Notes under the pieces: model-generated
The model's database searches: none
The model's input: only the letters and a program-made list of their open reading frames with translations
What the model was told of the DNA's origin: nothing
Translations under genes and position numbers: made by a program
Assembly (NCBI GenBank): GCA_963930645.1
Contig: OZ005653.1
Span: 110,422,259-110,486,258, forward strand
Source of the DNA: Salticus scenicus
Taxonomy: Eukaryota > Arthropoda > Arachnida > Araneae > Salticidae
Direction of reading: 5' to 3'
DNA: 64,000 nucleotides
Shown here: piece after piece, positions 1-12,744 of the stretch
Layout of the letters: the number at the start of each line of letters is the position of its first letter
Numbering within the stretch: position 1 is the stretch's first letter

Positions 1-1
1 A

Positions 2-1342
2 GCAGCCAACAGCACCAACAATCAACGCCCTATTGAAGCACAACCTCCCCAAAATAGAAAGTTGTCAACAAAGCAAACATTCAAAACCTTCCAAATAGCC
101 CTAAATACGTACCAAGCTTTCAAGAAAATAGCTTACATAACAACAACCAACTCCACAAAATCAGGCTCTCAAATCATGAACTACATCAAAAACTACAATA
201 TCTCAAAGTCGGCGAAGATCATCAAAACAATAATATACCGAAGATCAGTCGATGTCCATTGCCCTACGGAACAGGACGCACAACAACTAATGAAAGACTT
301 GAAAGCGATAGATGAAATTAACGAAAATCTCGTAATCAAGAGTAAGCCAAACCCAAAACATCGGTTCCTAGTGGTAGGCCTCCCAAAAGAGATTGAGGAA
401 CACCAACTACTTAAATACCTAACTGAACACTGTGGCATAGAAATAGAAGAAGATGACCTAATTGAAATAATCAGATCACAGCCATCAAGATACAATGAAC
501 TACAAAACTGGGTGATCCAAGATCCGGCTGCCCTAGTAGAAGCTTTCATTAACTCAGGGGCAATTCAAATAGGTCTACTTTGCATTCCAATAAGACCCCT
601 AACACAAGTTCCTAAGTGCTCGAACTGCCAAAGTTTCGAGCACTCAACAACAGTTTGTTCAAGTAACACCTTTTGCTCACACTGCTCGGGCAACCATAAA
701 AATGACAAATGTGACCTGCGGCCAAACTGCATTAATTGCCAGAGGGAAAGCATGAGCAGATTAAGAAATGACAGGCTCCCACCACTACGGTCAAATCATC
801 CAGCCTGCTCTAAGACATGTCCAGTGTACGTAGAAAAGTACAGGCAGCGAAGAGAGGAGCTCGATCAAAGGTTCCCCCTCTCTACAAACAACCCACCTAG
901 ACTTTCCAGAAAAGATTCAGTCGTTAAAAAGAACCATGAGCTTTAATCTTCGTCCAGGCCCGGCAGACGACAAAATCCATCCTCATCAAGATCTCGACTA
1001 GCCCAACGACAGCGCTCTCGCCCAAGAAGTGACAACAGAGAAGAGACCACCAGCCAAAGTAGAGGCAGAACAGCCAACTCAAACTCCCGTCTGAACAACA
1101 ACAGAGAACAGAATCAGCAAAGTAACAGCGAATTCACCCTTGAAGCAGACTTCCAGTACAATGGTCAAGAAGGCAGCCGAGGACCAGATCTAGCTTGGCC
1201 AACGCTCCCTTTACAAATGTTCCCCTTCTCACAGATGCAACAACCTGGTTCAGGCTATATGCCGCAGTTACTTATGGATTTCATGAGACAACAAGCCTTT
1301 TCCTCCTCCAATCAAGCCACCTATCCTAGAGCCAGTAGGTAA
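2..1342 (+). pseudogene. LINE ORF1, gag-like zinc-knuckle protein (one internal stop)
   Basis: The frame is open from base 2, so the true start is upstream of the window. It encodes a gag-like nucleic-acid-binding protein expected to coat the LINE RNA. Near 610-820 it has three Cys/His clusters: CSNCQSFEHSTTVC, CSHCSGNHKNDKC, and CINC followed by a late C...C pair. These follow an RRM-like region containing RFLVVGLP. A TAA at 944-946 interrupts the frame, but the same frame continues for about 130 further codons to TAA at 1340-1342. That second part is rich in Ser, Arg, Asn and Gln and then Met, Pro and Gln, like the low-complexity tails of R1-type gags. The single nonsense codon is best read as a decay mutation. 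The protein would be about 446 residues from the window edge. Confidence 0.85.
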
Positions 1343-1466
1343 GCAGTACTTCTAAGCCTCTTTCCCAGGTTTAACCAATAACTCCCAGTAAGATGCTCTC
1401 TTTAAATGAAGAAAGATTGTCTTCCTCACCCCCCCCCCTTGATACAGCGTCCTCCTCAAAATCTAA

Positions 1467-3773
1467 ATCAAAATCAAAAGAAAAACATCTTTCAATAACC
1501 TTAGCTTCCTGCAGATCAACCTCAACAATTGCAAGGCGGCTAACTCGACAGCTCAGGAGTACATGGAGAAAAACTCCATAGACATTGGTCTGCTGCAGGA
1601 TGCGTACTGCACTGTTGAGGGTGATCTGTACGGATTCCCATCCTCTTGGCCAAGTTTCAGCTCTAATCAACACTCAGCCCACATTGTCATCAATACACGA
1701 AACCTTAACTTTACCCATTTATTCACAGGGGAGAATTGCGTCATCCTCACGTTGACCACGAATGAAGGTGAGCTGAGGTTTGGCAGTGCTTACGCTGCCC
1801 CATCTGCAGATTTTGAGGACTGCATGCAAGAGTGGCAGCACATTATTTCACAAAAAACACTCTTTCTATGTGGCTGCGACCTAAATGCTAACTCCCCGCT
1901 TTGGTGTTCTCCAAGCGAGGACGCGAGGGGTAGCAGCCTCATAGAATTCAGAGTCTCGAATAATCTCAGTATAGCAAACATTGAAAATTCACAACCAACA
2001 TTCCAGAGACACAATGCGAGAGGCTGGCCAGACTTCACAATCGTAAATCCCAAGACCTTCGCCAAAATTAGCGACTGGTCAGTTCTCGACATACACAACA
2101 ATTCAGACCACAATTGTATCACATATTCAATCACCACTATTCCCACGATTACACTATCCAAGAGATTCGCCACGAAAAATGGCAACTTTAAGAAATTTTG
2201 CAAAATTCTTCAAGAATCCGCCTCACACCTAGAACAACATATAACAAAGGTAACCAACACAAATCAACTCGAACAATTCATAGTCAACTTAATCAACACA
2301 ATCCACTCAGCTGCCTCCTCGGCATTTAAACTCAAGAAATCGGGCCGGCGGTTCACCTACAACTTCTGGTCCCCCCAACTCAGATCCATGCGGAACAAGC
2401 TTACAGCCCTCAGGAGACAACAAAAATACGTTGCTGCAGAATCCATCCCCCTTCACAAACAGAAAATAAAACAACTCTCGGCTGAATTCAAAAAACAAAT
2501 CAACACGGCTAAAAACACCGCATGGAGAAAGTTCTGTTCAACACAAACAAACGTTTTCGGCACAGCTCAAAAATTTTACAGCAATAAGTTTTTTACACCC
2601 ACCGAGCTGAAACTGGAACGTTCTCCAGCCCAGTCCTCCAAACGTAGCAACCTAGAGCACCTTACTGAAACTTTATTCCCAACAAGTAAATACGCGAACT
2701 TCAACGCACCAACCTTCTCGTCTCCCTTGGATGACCTATTCACGGAGGCAGAAGTCAAAGCCATTCTGCATAGTTTTAATGTTAACAAAGCTCCTGGTCC
2801 AGATAATATAGATTTCAAAATTCTTAGACATACCTATTACACAATCCCTCACGTTTTATACAGCTGGACCAACTCATGCCTTAACTTGGAGTACTTTCCG
2901 GAGACCTTAAGAAAGGGGGAAGTGGTGTATTTCCTAAAGCAAGTGAAGCTTCCCTCTGAACCATCCTCGTACAGACCGATCTGCCTTCTACCTACTCTTG
3001 GCAAATTATTAGAAAAATTAATAGTAACTCGACTAAATTACCATCTCGAATCTAACAACCTTCTCCATCCTAATCAGTACGGGTTCAGAGAGGGCAGATC
3101 CTGCGAACATGCTTTGCAACATACTAAATGTTCCTGCGCCGTAAACTCAGAGTTAAGAAAATACACCACTTTGGTCTCCCTAGATATTAAAGGAGTGTTC
3201 GACAACATTGAATGGCCACAAATTCTACACACATTACAAAAACTTAACTGCCCGAGAAATATCGCGGGGGTCATCAGCTCGTACCTCTCTAAGAGAAAGA
3301 TCCAGGTCAACTGGGGTGATGGCTCCACATAACTGCCTCAGACAAAGGGCTGCCCTCAGGGTTCCTGCCTGGGTCCGGTTCTGTGGAATCTAATAGCAAA
3401 TGATATCTTAACAAGAATGAATACAGAAGGATATGACACATGTGCTTACGCTGATGACTTCTCGCTAATTCTCTCGGGAAGGGTGAGGACTGACCTGGAG
3501 AACCAAGCCAAGGGCGCACTTTCCCTCTTCAGTAATATTCTCAACGAACTCGACCTAACTTTATCTACCTCAAAAGCACAAGCTCTGACCTTCGCGTTTC
3601 CCAAAGCTCTTAAACGGTCTCCTGTGATGAGGATCAACGGCGTCAGTGTTCGCCACGTCCAAAACCTCAAAATATTAGGTATAACCGTCGACAGGCACCT
3701 CAACTGGACGGCTCATATAAACGACCTAAAACTGAAAACTATGTCCCTCTATCATAACGCCACAAAAATGTAG
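1467..3773 (+). pseudogene. LINE ORF2: APE endonuclease and reverse transcriptase
   Basis: The frame opens after a TAA at 1464-1466, and the recognisable endonuclease N-terminus (LQINLNNCKAAN) starts near 1509, upstream of the first ATG at 1563. That ATG is therefore not the natural protein start. The endonuclease follows (IGLLQDAY; the catalytic NSDHN-type motif near 2100). Reverse transcriptase blocks are NKAPGPDN (about 2785), RPICLLPTLGKLLEKL, NQYGFREGRSCEHAL, and SLDIKGVFDN with the first catalytic Asp (about 3180). A TAA at 3330-3332 breaks the frame. The same frame then continues through CPQGSCLGPVLWN and the catalytic YADDF box (about 3447) to a stop at 3771-3773. Activity would be target-primed reverse transcription, but this copy cannot make a full protein. 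Confidence 0.9.
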
Positions 3774-4286
3774 TAAAGTGGTGGGGAATCTCTACCTCTT
3801 TCCTCAAAATATGGTACTTTTCCATCATAGACAAGATCTTGACATATGGCGCGGGCGTCTGGGGAGGTCAACTGTTGGCGGCAAACAAAACCAAACTCGA
3901 CTCAGTACAAAGACCTCTCATCCTTCAAATCACCCGAGGTTATAAAACTATCTCCACTGACGCCCTGACCGTTGTCACAGGAATTCCTCATGCCCACCTA
4001 CAACTTCAATACTGCTATCAAAAAACTAATATTCTTCAATTAAATAATACTCAGCTTGCAAACTCTCTTTTCCCTAATCTAAAAATACAATCCCTTACAA
4101 ACAGCTGGAATATCCATCCGGCAAAGGATGTTGCATCTTCTCTCACCAACTGTAACATTAATAGCTTTTCACCGCTAGCTCCTGTGGCAATCTTCACAGA
4201 TGGCTCCAAGACTGAACACGGAGTAGCAGCTGCACTCTGTGTCCTTAACAACAATGAAACCATCTTCCAGTGTTCCTGAGCTCCAT
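3770..4286 (+). pseudogene. LINE ORF2 C-terminal part with truncated RNase H
   Basis: Reading shifts by one nucleotide near 3768-3773, and the protein resumes with VVKWWGISTSFLKIW, then the post-RT region LTYGAGVWGG typical of R1/I elements. At about 4190 the first RNase H motif appears (IFTDGSKTE, with the first catalytic Asp). A TGA at 4277-4279 could be a mutated Trp codon. Seven bases later the ISL2EU-like transposon begins, so the rest of RNase H is missing. This separates the LINE insertion (older) from the DNA transposon insertion (younger). Confidence 0.8.
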
Positions 4287-6672
4287 TAGCTCAACTTATA
4301 TAATCTTCTGCGTATTGTTTCAGAGTATTTCAACTTTTAATTTTTCTATAGTTTATTACACGTTTATTAAGAACGTACAACTTTGTGAAAGCTCTAAAGT
4401 ACAGTTATTATTCACGTCAAAAAAGAAATGTGCTGAATATTTAAAATTTAAGTCAAAGAAAATGTTATTTATTGTAATACAAAATATATTATTAAAGTAT
4501 AATTAATCTTCATCACTGTCCTCATTAATAACTGCGTGAATCTCTTCTGATGTAAATATATCAGATAAAACTTGTGCTGGACATAAGATACGGGAAATAT
4601 ATCGGGCATAAGACAAGTAATAAACAACTGCGTCCATGTGAGAACAACATCCTTCTGTTCTTAGACCATTAGGACAGTTGAAGCAATATCGGCGTATGCT
4701 TTCGATTGTCGTTTCGATTGGTACATATTCAATATAAACATGATAAGTTTTACGGTTCACATGACTTGATCTAACTTCCAGTTTTAATATGCTAGTTGTG
4801 GTTTTAACAAACTGTACTGTGAGATTGCGTTCTTTGTCCATTATCTCTGCTAAATAAGACACAGCCTGTGAGAGTTGGTAGGAGCCAGTGAAAAACACAG
4901 TTAGCTGGTTTTTATTTAACTGAGGGAAATCTAGGATTTCAGACGATTTAACTTGCTGAAAAGCCGACTTTCGACGATTCCAATTTCTTTTAATGACGTC
5001 TTCACTAAGTGTATTTACAACGCTCATTCTGCTCTCCATGTACTCAAGCAGCTCATCATTTTTATCGCCTTCAGAATTTAATCTTTGGCCATACTTGTTT
5101 TGTAGAAATCCAACAATTTTACAGAGCACTTTCAACTTCAGTATAAGTTTGTTATCCAAATAATTGTGTAGAAGGCGATATATTTGAGCTATTGCACCAT
5201 GAACTGCTTCTACAATCCATCTCAATTTTGTAACTCTTCTTGATTCATTAGCCTTTTCCGTTGTTAGCTGCGCTCTGTTTCCTTTTAAAGCAGGTATAAA
5301 TACTGTATAGCCTTTACTTTGTAGGAAATCAAATGAATCGCGAAAACCACGATCTACAATAAAAATATCACTTGGTGATAGTAATGTCTGTAAACCAGTA
5401 GAGTCTTGTAAAACAAGTTTTAGCATTGAAGCATCATTTTGAGTGCCGTAGAAACGTCCTGCAAAGTCTATAATATAACCATTTGTAGTGCAGATGGTGA
5501 AATGTTTGCAAAGTTTAATTTTTTTCTGCACAGAGAAAGACTTTTTTTATAAAAATTATTTTGACTTTTTTGATGTCGTACATAAGTACCATCGCAGATT
5601 ATAACAAATTGATTATCAAATAGATTTAATAACTTCTTGTCTGTACTGGAGGTGTTAGAAATAAGATGTTGACGTGTAATAGCACAATAACTAAAATATT
5701 TTGGTAAACAATCTCTCTCAAAACATTTCATGATCTCGTCAAAAAATTCTGATACGTATTGTTCATATTGCGAAACCAAAACAGCAGCAATGGTATTATT
5801 TGAATTTCCTGTCCTTAATTTGAAAAGAAAAATGATTAATGATTGCGTCACAGTGCAAGTTTTTGCATTTCTCATTGAAGGTAGCATATGTTTAAGCTCT
5901 ATAATGTTTTCCCAAGTAAAGCCTGTCAGGGATTTAAGTTGATTTTCTGATAATCCATTTTCTGTTCGATCGAACAATGTTAGATTAGATGTTTGGGAAA
6001 GTACATTGTTAAAAGTATAACTAATTCTGATTTTTTAATTTTACTTGTATTAGAAATGATGGATAAGCGGGACAAGTCATCTTCATAAATTCTATCACCA
6101 ATCATATGTCCATTGCAGCAACGCTCATTGGGTATAAAAATCATTTTTTTTTCTTTTTGAGAAAATGACATATCGTGTTTCAAGATATATTACTCGTAGA
6201 TTTAATTCTACTCGACATATTATACAGAACCGATGTGTTGATACTACTTCTGGAAAAGGCATTTCAATATAATCATCCTCTTCAGGACTAATAATGCGAC
6301 ACACAAAATCATCATCGTTTGTATCTACAGGTTCGACTATCGTAGAATCACTGTCAGTCTCGGAATCACTCAAAGTAGGCTTTGAAGTTGAGGCTGCCTT
6401 TTTATAAAATCTTAGACGACATTTGTTGCATATTACGTCACTTACCGATATATTCTTATTTAAATAATCACTGTATATTTTAGCTTCATTTTCAGTTTTG
6501 ATAACTTTTCCATACGTGTTATCTTCACGTAAAAATTTGCGACAGTTTTTACATTTACCAGACATATTTTGTGTACAATTACTCAATAAAACACAATAAA
6601 ATAGTTTTCTATAGAAAAATTAAAATTTAAAATACTCTGAAACAATACGATAAGATTATTTAAGTTGAGCTA
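4287..6672 (-). mobile_element. ISL2EU-like DNA transposon with ~65 bp TIRs, AT target duplication
   Basis: Bases 4287-4351 and the reverse complement of 6609-6672 match along almost their whole length, both starting TAGCTCAACTTA and including GTATTGTTTCAGAGTATTT. Each is flanked outside by AT (4285-4286 and 6673-6674), giving an apparent 2 bp target duplication. Between them lies a DDE transposase on the minus strand. The element (2386 bp) interrupts the RNase H region of the LINE. Family knowledge: ISL2EU elements are small, encode a DDE transposase with zinc-binding ends, and as I recall duplicate a 2 bp AT target; that last point is from memory. A related transposase tail is present at 63843-64000. 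Confidence 0.85.
4503..6586 (-). pseudogene. ISL2EU-like DDE transposase, frameshifted
   Basis: Four overlapping minus-strand frames make up one protein: 6586-6125, 6183-5980, 5977-5468 and 5531-4503. The N-terminus has two paired-Cys clusters (CKNCRKFL and CNKCRLRF, then CIIC with CCNGHM), suggesting zinc binding. A helical Harbinger-like segment follows (TGFTWENIIELKHMLP). DDE candidates are the Asp in CDGTYVRHQ, the Asp in IVDRGFRD and the Glu in WIVEAVHGAI. The C-terminus carries a SWIM-like cluster, CFNCPNGLRTEGCCSH, and ends in acidic NEDSDED. Frames change at about 6130-6180, 5975-5980 and 5520-5530, so the copy is inactive, but TIR identity is high, so it may be fairly young. It would cut and paste the element by its TIRs. 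Confidence 0.85.
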
Positions 6673-7727
6673 ATATACTGGTGGGGGTAGAAGAATAATA
6701 GGTATATTGCAGTCATGTTCCTTAAAACTACCAAGCGACGACGCATCCAAAATGTTGGATGTGTGCCAGCTTGTGATTTGGGAAACATCCAATAATTCGC
6801 GCTCTGTTATCATTCGTTTTCTCTGAGCCAGATTACTGTCACCCCTATTTTAACAGTGAACTCGTTGAATTGGCGCTTGCGCAGAGGTTTCCATAGGTTG
6901 AGGAATAAACAAAATGCTACAAATTATACACACGCAACTAGCTGGAAAGCGACAAGTTGCGTCTTGTTCTTTAAAAACGTAGTTCTACAAACAATTTTCA
7001 ACTCTTTATGTCAAAATCAACGTCTTACTTATATTTTTAATTACTAACTAATATAATTTTTAGTAATAAACATGTTACTACTTTTTAATACAGTAATAAA
7101 AATTTCAATCAAAAAACAAATTTAAAGTCATTAGTACATAAGAAGATTTCATATATATATATATATATTTCTTTGGAAGTGTTGCACACATTTTATATTT
7201 ATGCACTTTTTGGTAGTATTACTAGACATAGTAAGCTACATTACATATTTTTTCTGTGATTGTACCTCTGCTTGAACTAGGAATAATATCTTGAAAAAAA
7301 AAAAAAAAAATTCATTTTTTATTAATAGTAAATACGATAGAAAAATTCTACAAAAAATATATAATGTAAACTAATATTTTATCTAACGAACATTTTTTGT
7401 TTGATTAGTGTAGCTGTAATAGTTTTCACAAAAGTCAATTTTAAAAATTACCTCCTCTAGCGTCTATTTGATCCATTATCTCCAGAATGCAGCGAGATGA
7501 GAGGCTAAATTTGTGTCAATGGTAGTTTTAAATCTCGCAGATATTACCACACGAGTCATTTTCAAAATACCTTTCTGGGGCCGCTGACCCTACCTTATCC
7601 TGCTAGACCCTTTATGAAAAATTTATTAATAAAGGTGAATAAAAAACTCTACACATAATTTCAAATTTATTTTCTTTCTTTGTTTCTTTCTTTTTATTAT
7701 ATATATTATCTTAGTTAATATTTAAAG

Positions 7728-7762
<35 letters not shown>

Positions 7763-9198
7763 CTAGCGGGCTTATATATTTAAAATAATTTAATTTAGAG
7801 AATTAAGTATAGCAATTATAAACATTTTATAAAAATAATTACTTAAAAAGAACGAATAGAATATTAAAAAGAAACTTACCTGTGAAGTAAAATTCTTATT
7901 TTACATAATTTCAAGAGCTTCTAAAGTACATCTAATTACTATTTCATGCTATAAAATTCTTTTTAAATTCAAAACAATCTAACTTTTAAATTGAAATAAA
8001 CATTTTAGAAGAATTTTCAAAGGAAAAGGGAAAATATCGTCTTCTTAATAAAAAGCAGAGTTTAGAACATGGCGAGTTAATTTCAATATTGACCATTTTG
8101 GCTTCCTGTAGATCAACAATCACATGACCTTCATATGAGTTATCTTTGCTACTAAAAAATTTTGCCATTGCACTGTGCACTCTTATAAAAGGTCAATGAT
8201 TTCATACCTTGTAATAGCTGATGCCAAAAAATTTTTCGGCATCAAAAACTTTGCTCGATAACATGGGTATGATAGATGTATATAAATTATTATGTCTGTG
8301 TTAGCAATATCGTTTAACATGCAACGGATTCTATTTCATCATAGCTGTTCAATATATATATATTATTTCATGCGGTTTTTTTTTTTTTTTTTTTTTTTTT
8401 TTACTGGATTCTTTACAGAAAAAATCTGTTATGAACGAATATTCTTTTTATTGCTTTGCTTCGCATAAATTTTGTTCATGTAATTTTCCATAGTATGCTT
8501 AAATTTTCTGTGACCTTTGGTGTCAGAAATTTCATGTAATGCAACTGAAATTAATCTTTATGTTTGTGTATGCATGTGTGTATATATCTTTTAGTGGAAC
8601 TGTAGCTCCCAAGCGAATACACTGATTTCCATGATTTCAATATACTAATTTCATTATTACAATACTGGCTTTCTGTTACAACGGCGATTTAATCAAGTTG
8701 TTTTTCACTACGATTAGTGAAAAAATACTTTATACATTTTTATTTTCACTCTTCTAGGATAATCGGGTATTTTAAATTGATTTTGGAAACTATAAAGTAT
8801 ATATATGAGTTCACAATAAAAAAAAATTCTAACATTGTTTGAAAATTATAAATTTTATAGCAATTAATTTTTTATTAATTAATTCGGTGTCATTTCTATT
8901 TTTTTTTCTGGCATTATAAAATAATATTTTAAAATTGTTTTAGCAATTAAACATGCGAAGTTGCAATTGATGTTAGATGATAGTTCATTGACTGGAATAT
9001 AAAAAAGAAAAAAAAAAGGTTTAAAGGATGATAAAACGATTTTTAAACCGGTTTTGAGAAATAAATAAATAATATTAACAAAGAAAAATTTGGAAAATAT
9101 TCTTATTAGTTCACAGACAGAAAAGCACTGAATTCGCTTAAAAATGAAAACATTTAACGGAATAAATGATTTTTAAAAAATCATGGTGAGCGCCCTGC

Positions 9199-9231
<33 letters not shown>

Positions 9232-10399
9232 CATAATTTGAGAGCTTCCAATTTGAGTTGCATGTAATATACAAAAATAATATTTAATTAATTTTCAGTA
9301 GGGGACTTTTAGAAAGCTAGCTTTGCACTTGCTATAAATAATATATTTCAAAATTTAATAGTATTCCCGATATATATATATATATATAATACGTTCGTAG
9401 TATAAACATTAAATTGTAGTATATGTGTGATTAAAACGATAATAATATAAATACGTGTTAGAATTAATTAAAATGAGAAAAATAAAAGAAGGAGGGAAAA
9501 TACAATATTTTTCCAGCTTCTATTTACACCTCCGTCTATCACACTTCACATTCGGCAGCCACGTAAATACGAATATCTTCAATGAAACTGCCTGTTGTAA
9601 ATGCAATACAACACATAGCTCAGAACCTTTGCCGAAAAATTCACATATAAGCACCGAAAGTTTTTGAATTACTTTTTTTTCCAGTTTTACAGCTGCACAA
9701 TATATATTTATTTTAACATTTCAAATGGTCGTATTTTTTTTTCCTACTTCAGAAAATAGAATAAACATTTTTTTTTAGTAGATTGAGATAAATCTTAAAA
9801 AAAAAAAAAAAAAAAAAAATTAGAATCATGAATAAAGTGTATGACATTTTTAGTCCCGAAACATCTATGTAACAAATACCATATAAGTGTGTGCGCTGAG
9901 ACCAGGTGTGCCTGTGTGCGCCCAGGTTACAGAAACGTAATCTCTGTAGACCGAAAGTAGCGAAACTAAAGCTACTAAAACACTCTGGGGGGGGGGAGAA
10001 ATATTCGATTTGTATCTCCTTATTTTGAGTTTTGCTTTTGAAGCTGGTAATATTACTACCGATTAAAAAGTAAACTCAAATCTCTATAAAACGACACCTT
10101 TGTTGAATGATAATATAGCAGTGACGCTAAATTCTGTTGTTATTTTTTCTAAAAAAATTCAAGGTTAATTATTAAAAAAAAAAAAAAAAAAAAAAAGAAA
10201 TCTATCCTCGAATTTAAAGGAGTTTGACTCCCGCAATGTCGTTAATGACAATTTTCAACCTTTTTTAGTCGTTACAACAAAGCAAACATTATTTTTTTTT
10301 TTTTTCTTATATTACTTTTTTTTATGTGTATAATTCTGAAATTAATAACTTATGTGAATTTCCTGCTACAATCATAATATATCGGCATAAAACAAAGCA
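6673..10399. other. Non-coding AT-rich stretch
   Basis: No protein-like reading frame was recognised. It contains (TA)n tracts near 7151-7167, 7735-7757 and 9370-9386 and homopolymer runs near 7294-7309, 8379-8401, 9201-9228, 9799-9819 and 10175-10195. The less AT-rich piece 6673-6960 may be old TE sequence, but it could not be assigned. Confidence 0.6.
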
Positions 10400-11364
10400 G
10401 AGAATTGCACTTCTCTAATGATTGTGACAAAGCGTTATAAAAAGCACTGAACAATACAGGAGTTGAAGGTACGAATATTGTATTATCCGATCTTCGCTCA
10501 CTCTGGCTCACGCAGAATCTTTTATCAGAAGACCAGACTAGTAACCAATTAAACTGGCAGATGGTTTTATATAATATGAAGTATTATTTACTTATTTGAT
10601 GCATATATTTCTAGAAAAACTCAAAAGAATTATTTCGGCCTTAAACGCATAGAGGAAACAACCCGTCTTCTGGTCAAAAGTTTCAGTTTATATCATCACA
10701 CACACCATCGTCTCTAATGAGCAGGCGTGCACTTATTTGTCTTTGTGCACTTCAATTGTTTGTGCACTGAAATGGCCACAATTATATAAAGGTGTTATTG
10801 GAATTCATATGTAGCTTGTGATATCTCACCATGTCATATGTGTCTTGTGTCATATGCTTCTCGATCGTTTGTCAATATAAAAGTCGTACAATGTTGTTCT
10901 TGCATGACCAGCCCTGGATTTTCCAATAATTGTTCCTGTCATTTAAACTACTTTTCACTGTTTCGAGACGACGGTGTGCATGATTCTGATTTATTTCCAA
11001 CTGAATTTCACACATCGGCATCCTATACATTTCTAAAGCCACGACTTTGTTGAAAGTCACCGAAATGAAGTATTTTTCTCTGAATAACATTGAGCGGTTT
11101 TCAATGAATTACTGAGCCTAATTACCCGAAAATTTCATATAATTCCGACACAATTTTATTAAACATGTGACATGTATGCATATTCGCTTTTGAATTAATT
11201 TTTGTCTATATCATTTTTGGTCTTTTACGCATTATGTTACTGTGATCTTATGATAATTTATTCTTTTAATCTTTAAACTTTTCACATCACTTGATGGCCG
11301 TCATACTTTTGGCATCTCTTTAATATAGCGTTGCCCTTTTCGTTTGTTCTACTCTTTGTTTCAA

Positions 11365-12744
11365 TGTATAACAAAAAAATCGACGAAAAAAAAATCTCTA
11401 GTAAAAAGAAAAAAAAATCGAAGCACCAAGAAGGAATTATCCAAATGAGACAAAAATTGGTAGATGTGATGTACATGCGAAGTAAAATAATTGATTACAG
11501 TTTCAGAAAATTTGGATGGTTTCATCAAAAGAAACGGCCTCAAAAATGTCAACAAGCCAATAGCGCATTGGTCCACTTCTGACCCTTATGTAAGCAGTTA
11601 TTCGGCTTGGCATTAATTGATAGATTTGGCAGATATGATACTTCGAGATATCATGCCAAATGGTGTGATAGATTGGCAAAATTCAGAGCTAGTTGAAGGA
11701 CACTTTTCATGAAGCTCCAAACATCCTCTGTAAGAGAGAGATCTGGCGACTTTACTTGCCAAAACAATGTTAGGCAAGCAGAAAAATAAGCAGTAGAATC
11801 TATCTCTGTGCGCTGTCGAGCATTATTAGTTGAAATAAACGGTAAGGATTGCGTGGTATGAAGGGAAACACAACGGGGCGTAAAATGTTCTCGACGTAAA
11901 GCTGTGCTGCAAAGATGCCACGGATGACAACAAAAGGGATCTTGCTATGAAATGATATGACATTCCAGACAATCACTCCTGGTTGTCGGGTCTTATCGCT
12001 GGCGACAATTGAGTTTAAACCCCCCTTTTTTAAGGACGTCTCCAGACGCGTCTTTGCTGGTCATCGGGGCTCAAATCGGAGTGGGGCTCATCACTGAAGA
12101 CAAATATACTTCATTTATTGACATTCCAGTTCGAAAGATCCTGATACCACTTCAAACGTGCTTGTCGGTGTACAAAGTTTAATAGTAGTCCGCACAAGGG
12201 GCTCCGTGAATTCAACCCCATTTCTCTGAACCATCTATTAATGTTGTGAAATCACTGAAGTACCATTCGCAAGTAGAATATATGATAATGATGAATTGGG
12301 GCTTTGAGTACCGCTCTGACGATTGATCGGTTTTTGCGTTCTGTCTTCTCTCTTTGCCGACTGCTTCCTCCCTGATGCTGTGTTCGGCAATGATTCACCC
12401 ATTTTTGTCAGTAGCATCTAATAGTGGCATCACTCCTATCCAATTGTCAAACAATTCTCAGATTAAGCCAACTGGCTTCTTTGATTCTCTATCCGAGGCA
12501 TACTTGCTGTCTATCTGAGTAGGCGGAATGAATTTCTCGAAGAATGTATGACCCGGAATCAAAATTTCTCATTTTTAATATTCTGCTAATTGCGCAGTTA
12601 AGATGCGCTTCAGCGTCACATGCTCATTCGATGACAGCCAAACTTTAAAATTTTGCATTTTTCATCGAAACCTGAACGCATGTAAATTTCATTCCAGTTT
12701 GCATTACTCCTTCTTGGTGCGTCGATTTTTTTGTTACAGAGTGT
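11365..12744 (-). mobile_element. Tc1-family DNA transposon relic
   Basis: The ends share an inverted motif, AACAAAAAAATCGACG followed by CACCAAGAAGGA. It is clean at the right end (about 12708-12737). At the left end (about 11370-11441) it is split by a ~35 bp A-rich near-duplication. TA-containing flanks fit Tc1/mariner insertion. A decayed minus-strand transposase lies between. The element interrupts the long repeat, so it is the younger of the two. Confidence 0.8.
11700..12690 (-). pseudogene. Tc1 transposase relic
   Basis: Minus-strand translation in shifting frames gives Tc1 landmarks in the right order: FVFSDEPHSDLSPDDQ (first catalytic Asp block, near 12110-12060), RVWR, TRQPGVIVWNVISF (near 12000-11950), IPFVVIRGIFAAQLYVENIL, and KSPDLSLTEDVWSFM (near 11750), which matches the family RSPDLSPIEHVW block with the catalytic Glu region. 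The block with the second catalytic Asp (QQDNARPH in the family) appears deleted. No frame is continuous, so it is dead. The DNA-binding N-terminus is unclear. Confidence 0.8.

Larger units (their letters stand above)
1..4286 (+). mobile_element. R1/I-like non-LTR retrotransposon (LINE), both ends missing
   Basis: The element has an ORF1 with three cysteine/histidine zinc knuckles followed by an ORF2 with an APE-type endonuclease, a reverse transcriptase and the beginning of an RNase H domain, in the order known for R1/I-superfamily LINEs. The 5' end lies outside the window because ORF1 is open from the first bases. The 3' end is lost: the RNase H region stops at 4284-4286, where an ISL2EU-like DNA transposon begins, and I could not recognise the LINE continuing after 6672. 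In-frame stops at 944-946 and 3330-3332 and a frame change near 3770 mean this copy is dead. It is richer in C and G than its surroundings. Clade assignment (R1 versus I or Jockey) is by eye. Confidence 0.9.

Noticed and set aside
193..549. 118-codon minus-strand frame inside LINE ORF1
   Set aside because: A shadow of the plus-strand gag-like ORF, which has zinc knuckles and a continuous frame.
11282..11582. Overlapping frames on both strands around the Tc1 left end
   Set aside because: They span the A-rich duplicated TIR and show no transposase similarity. The real transposase relic is elsewhere in the element on the minus strand.
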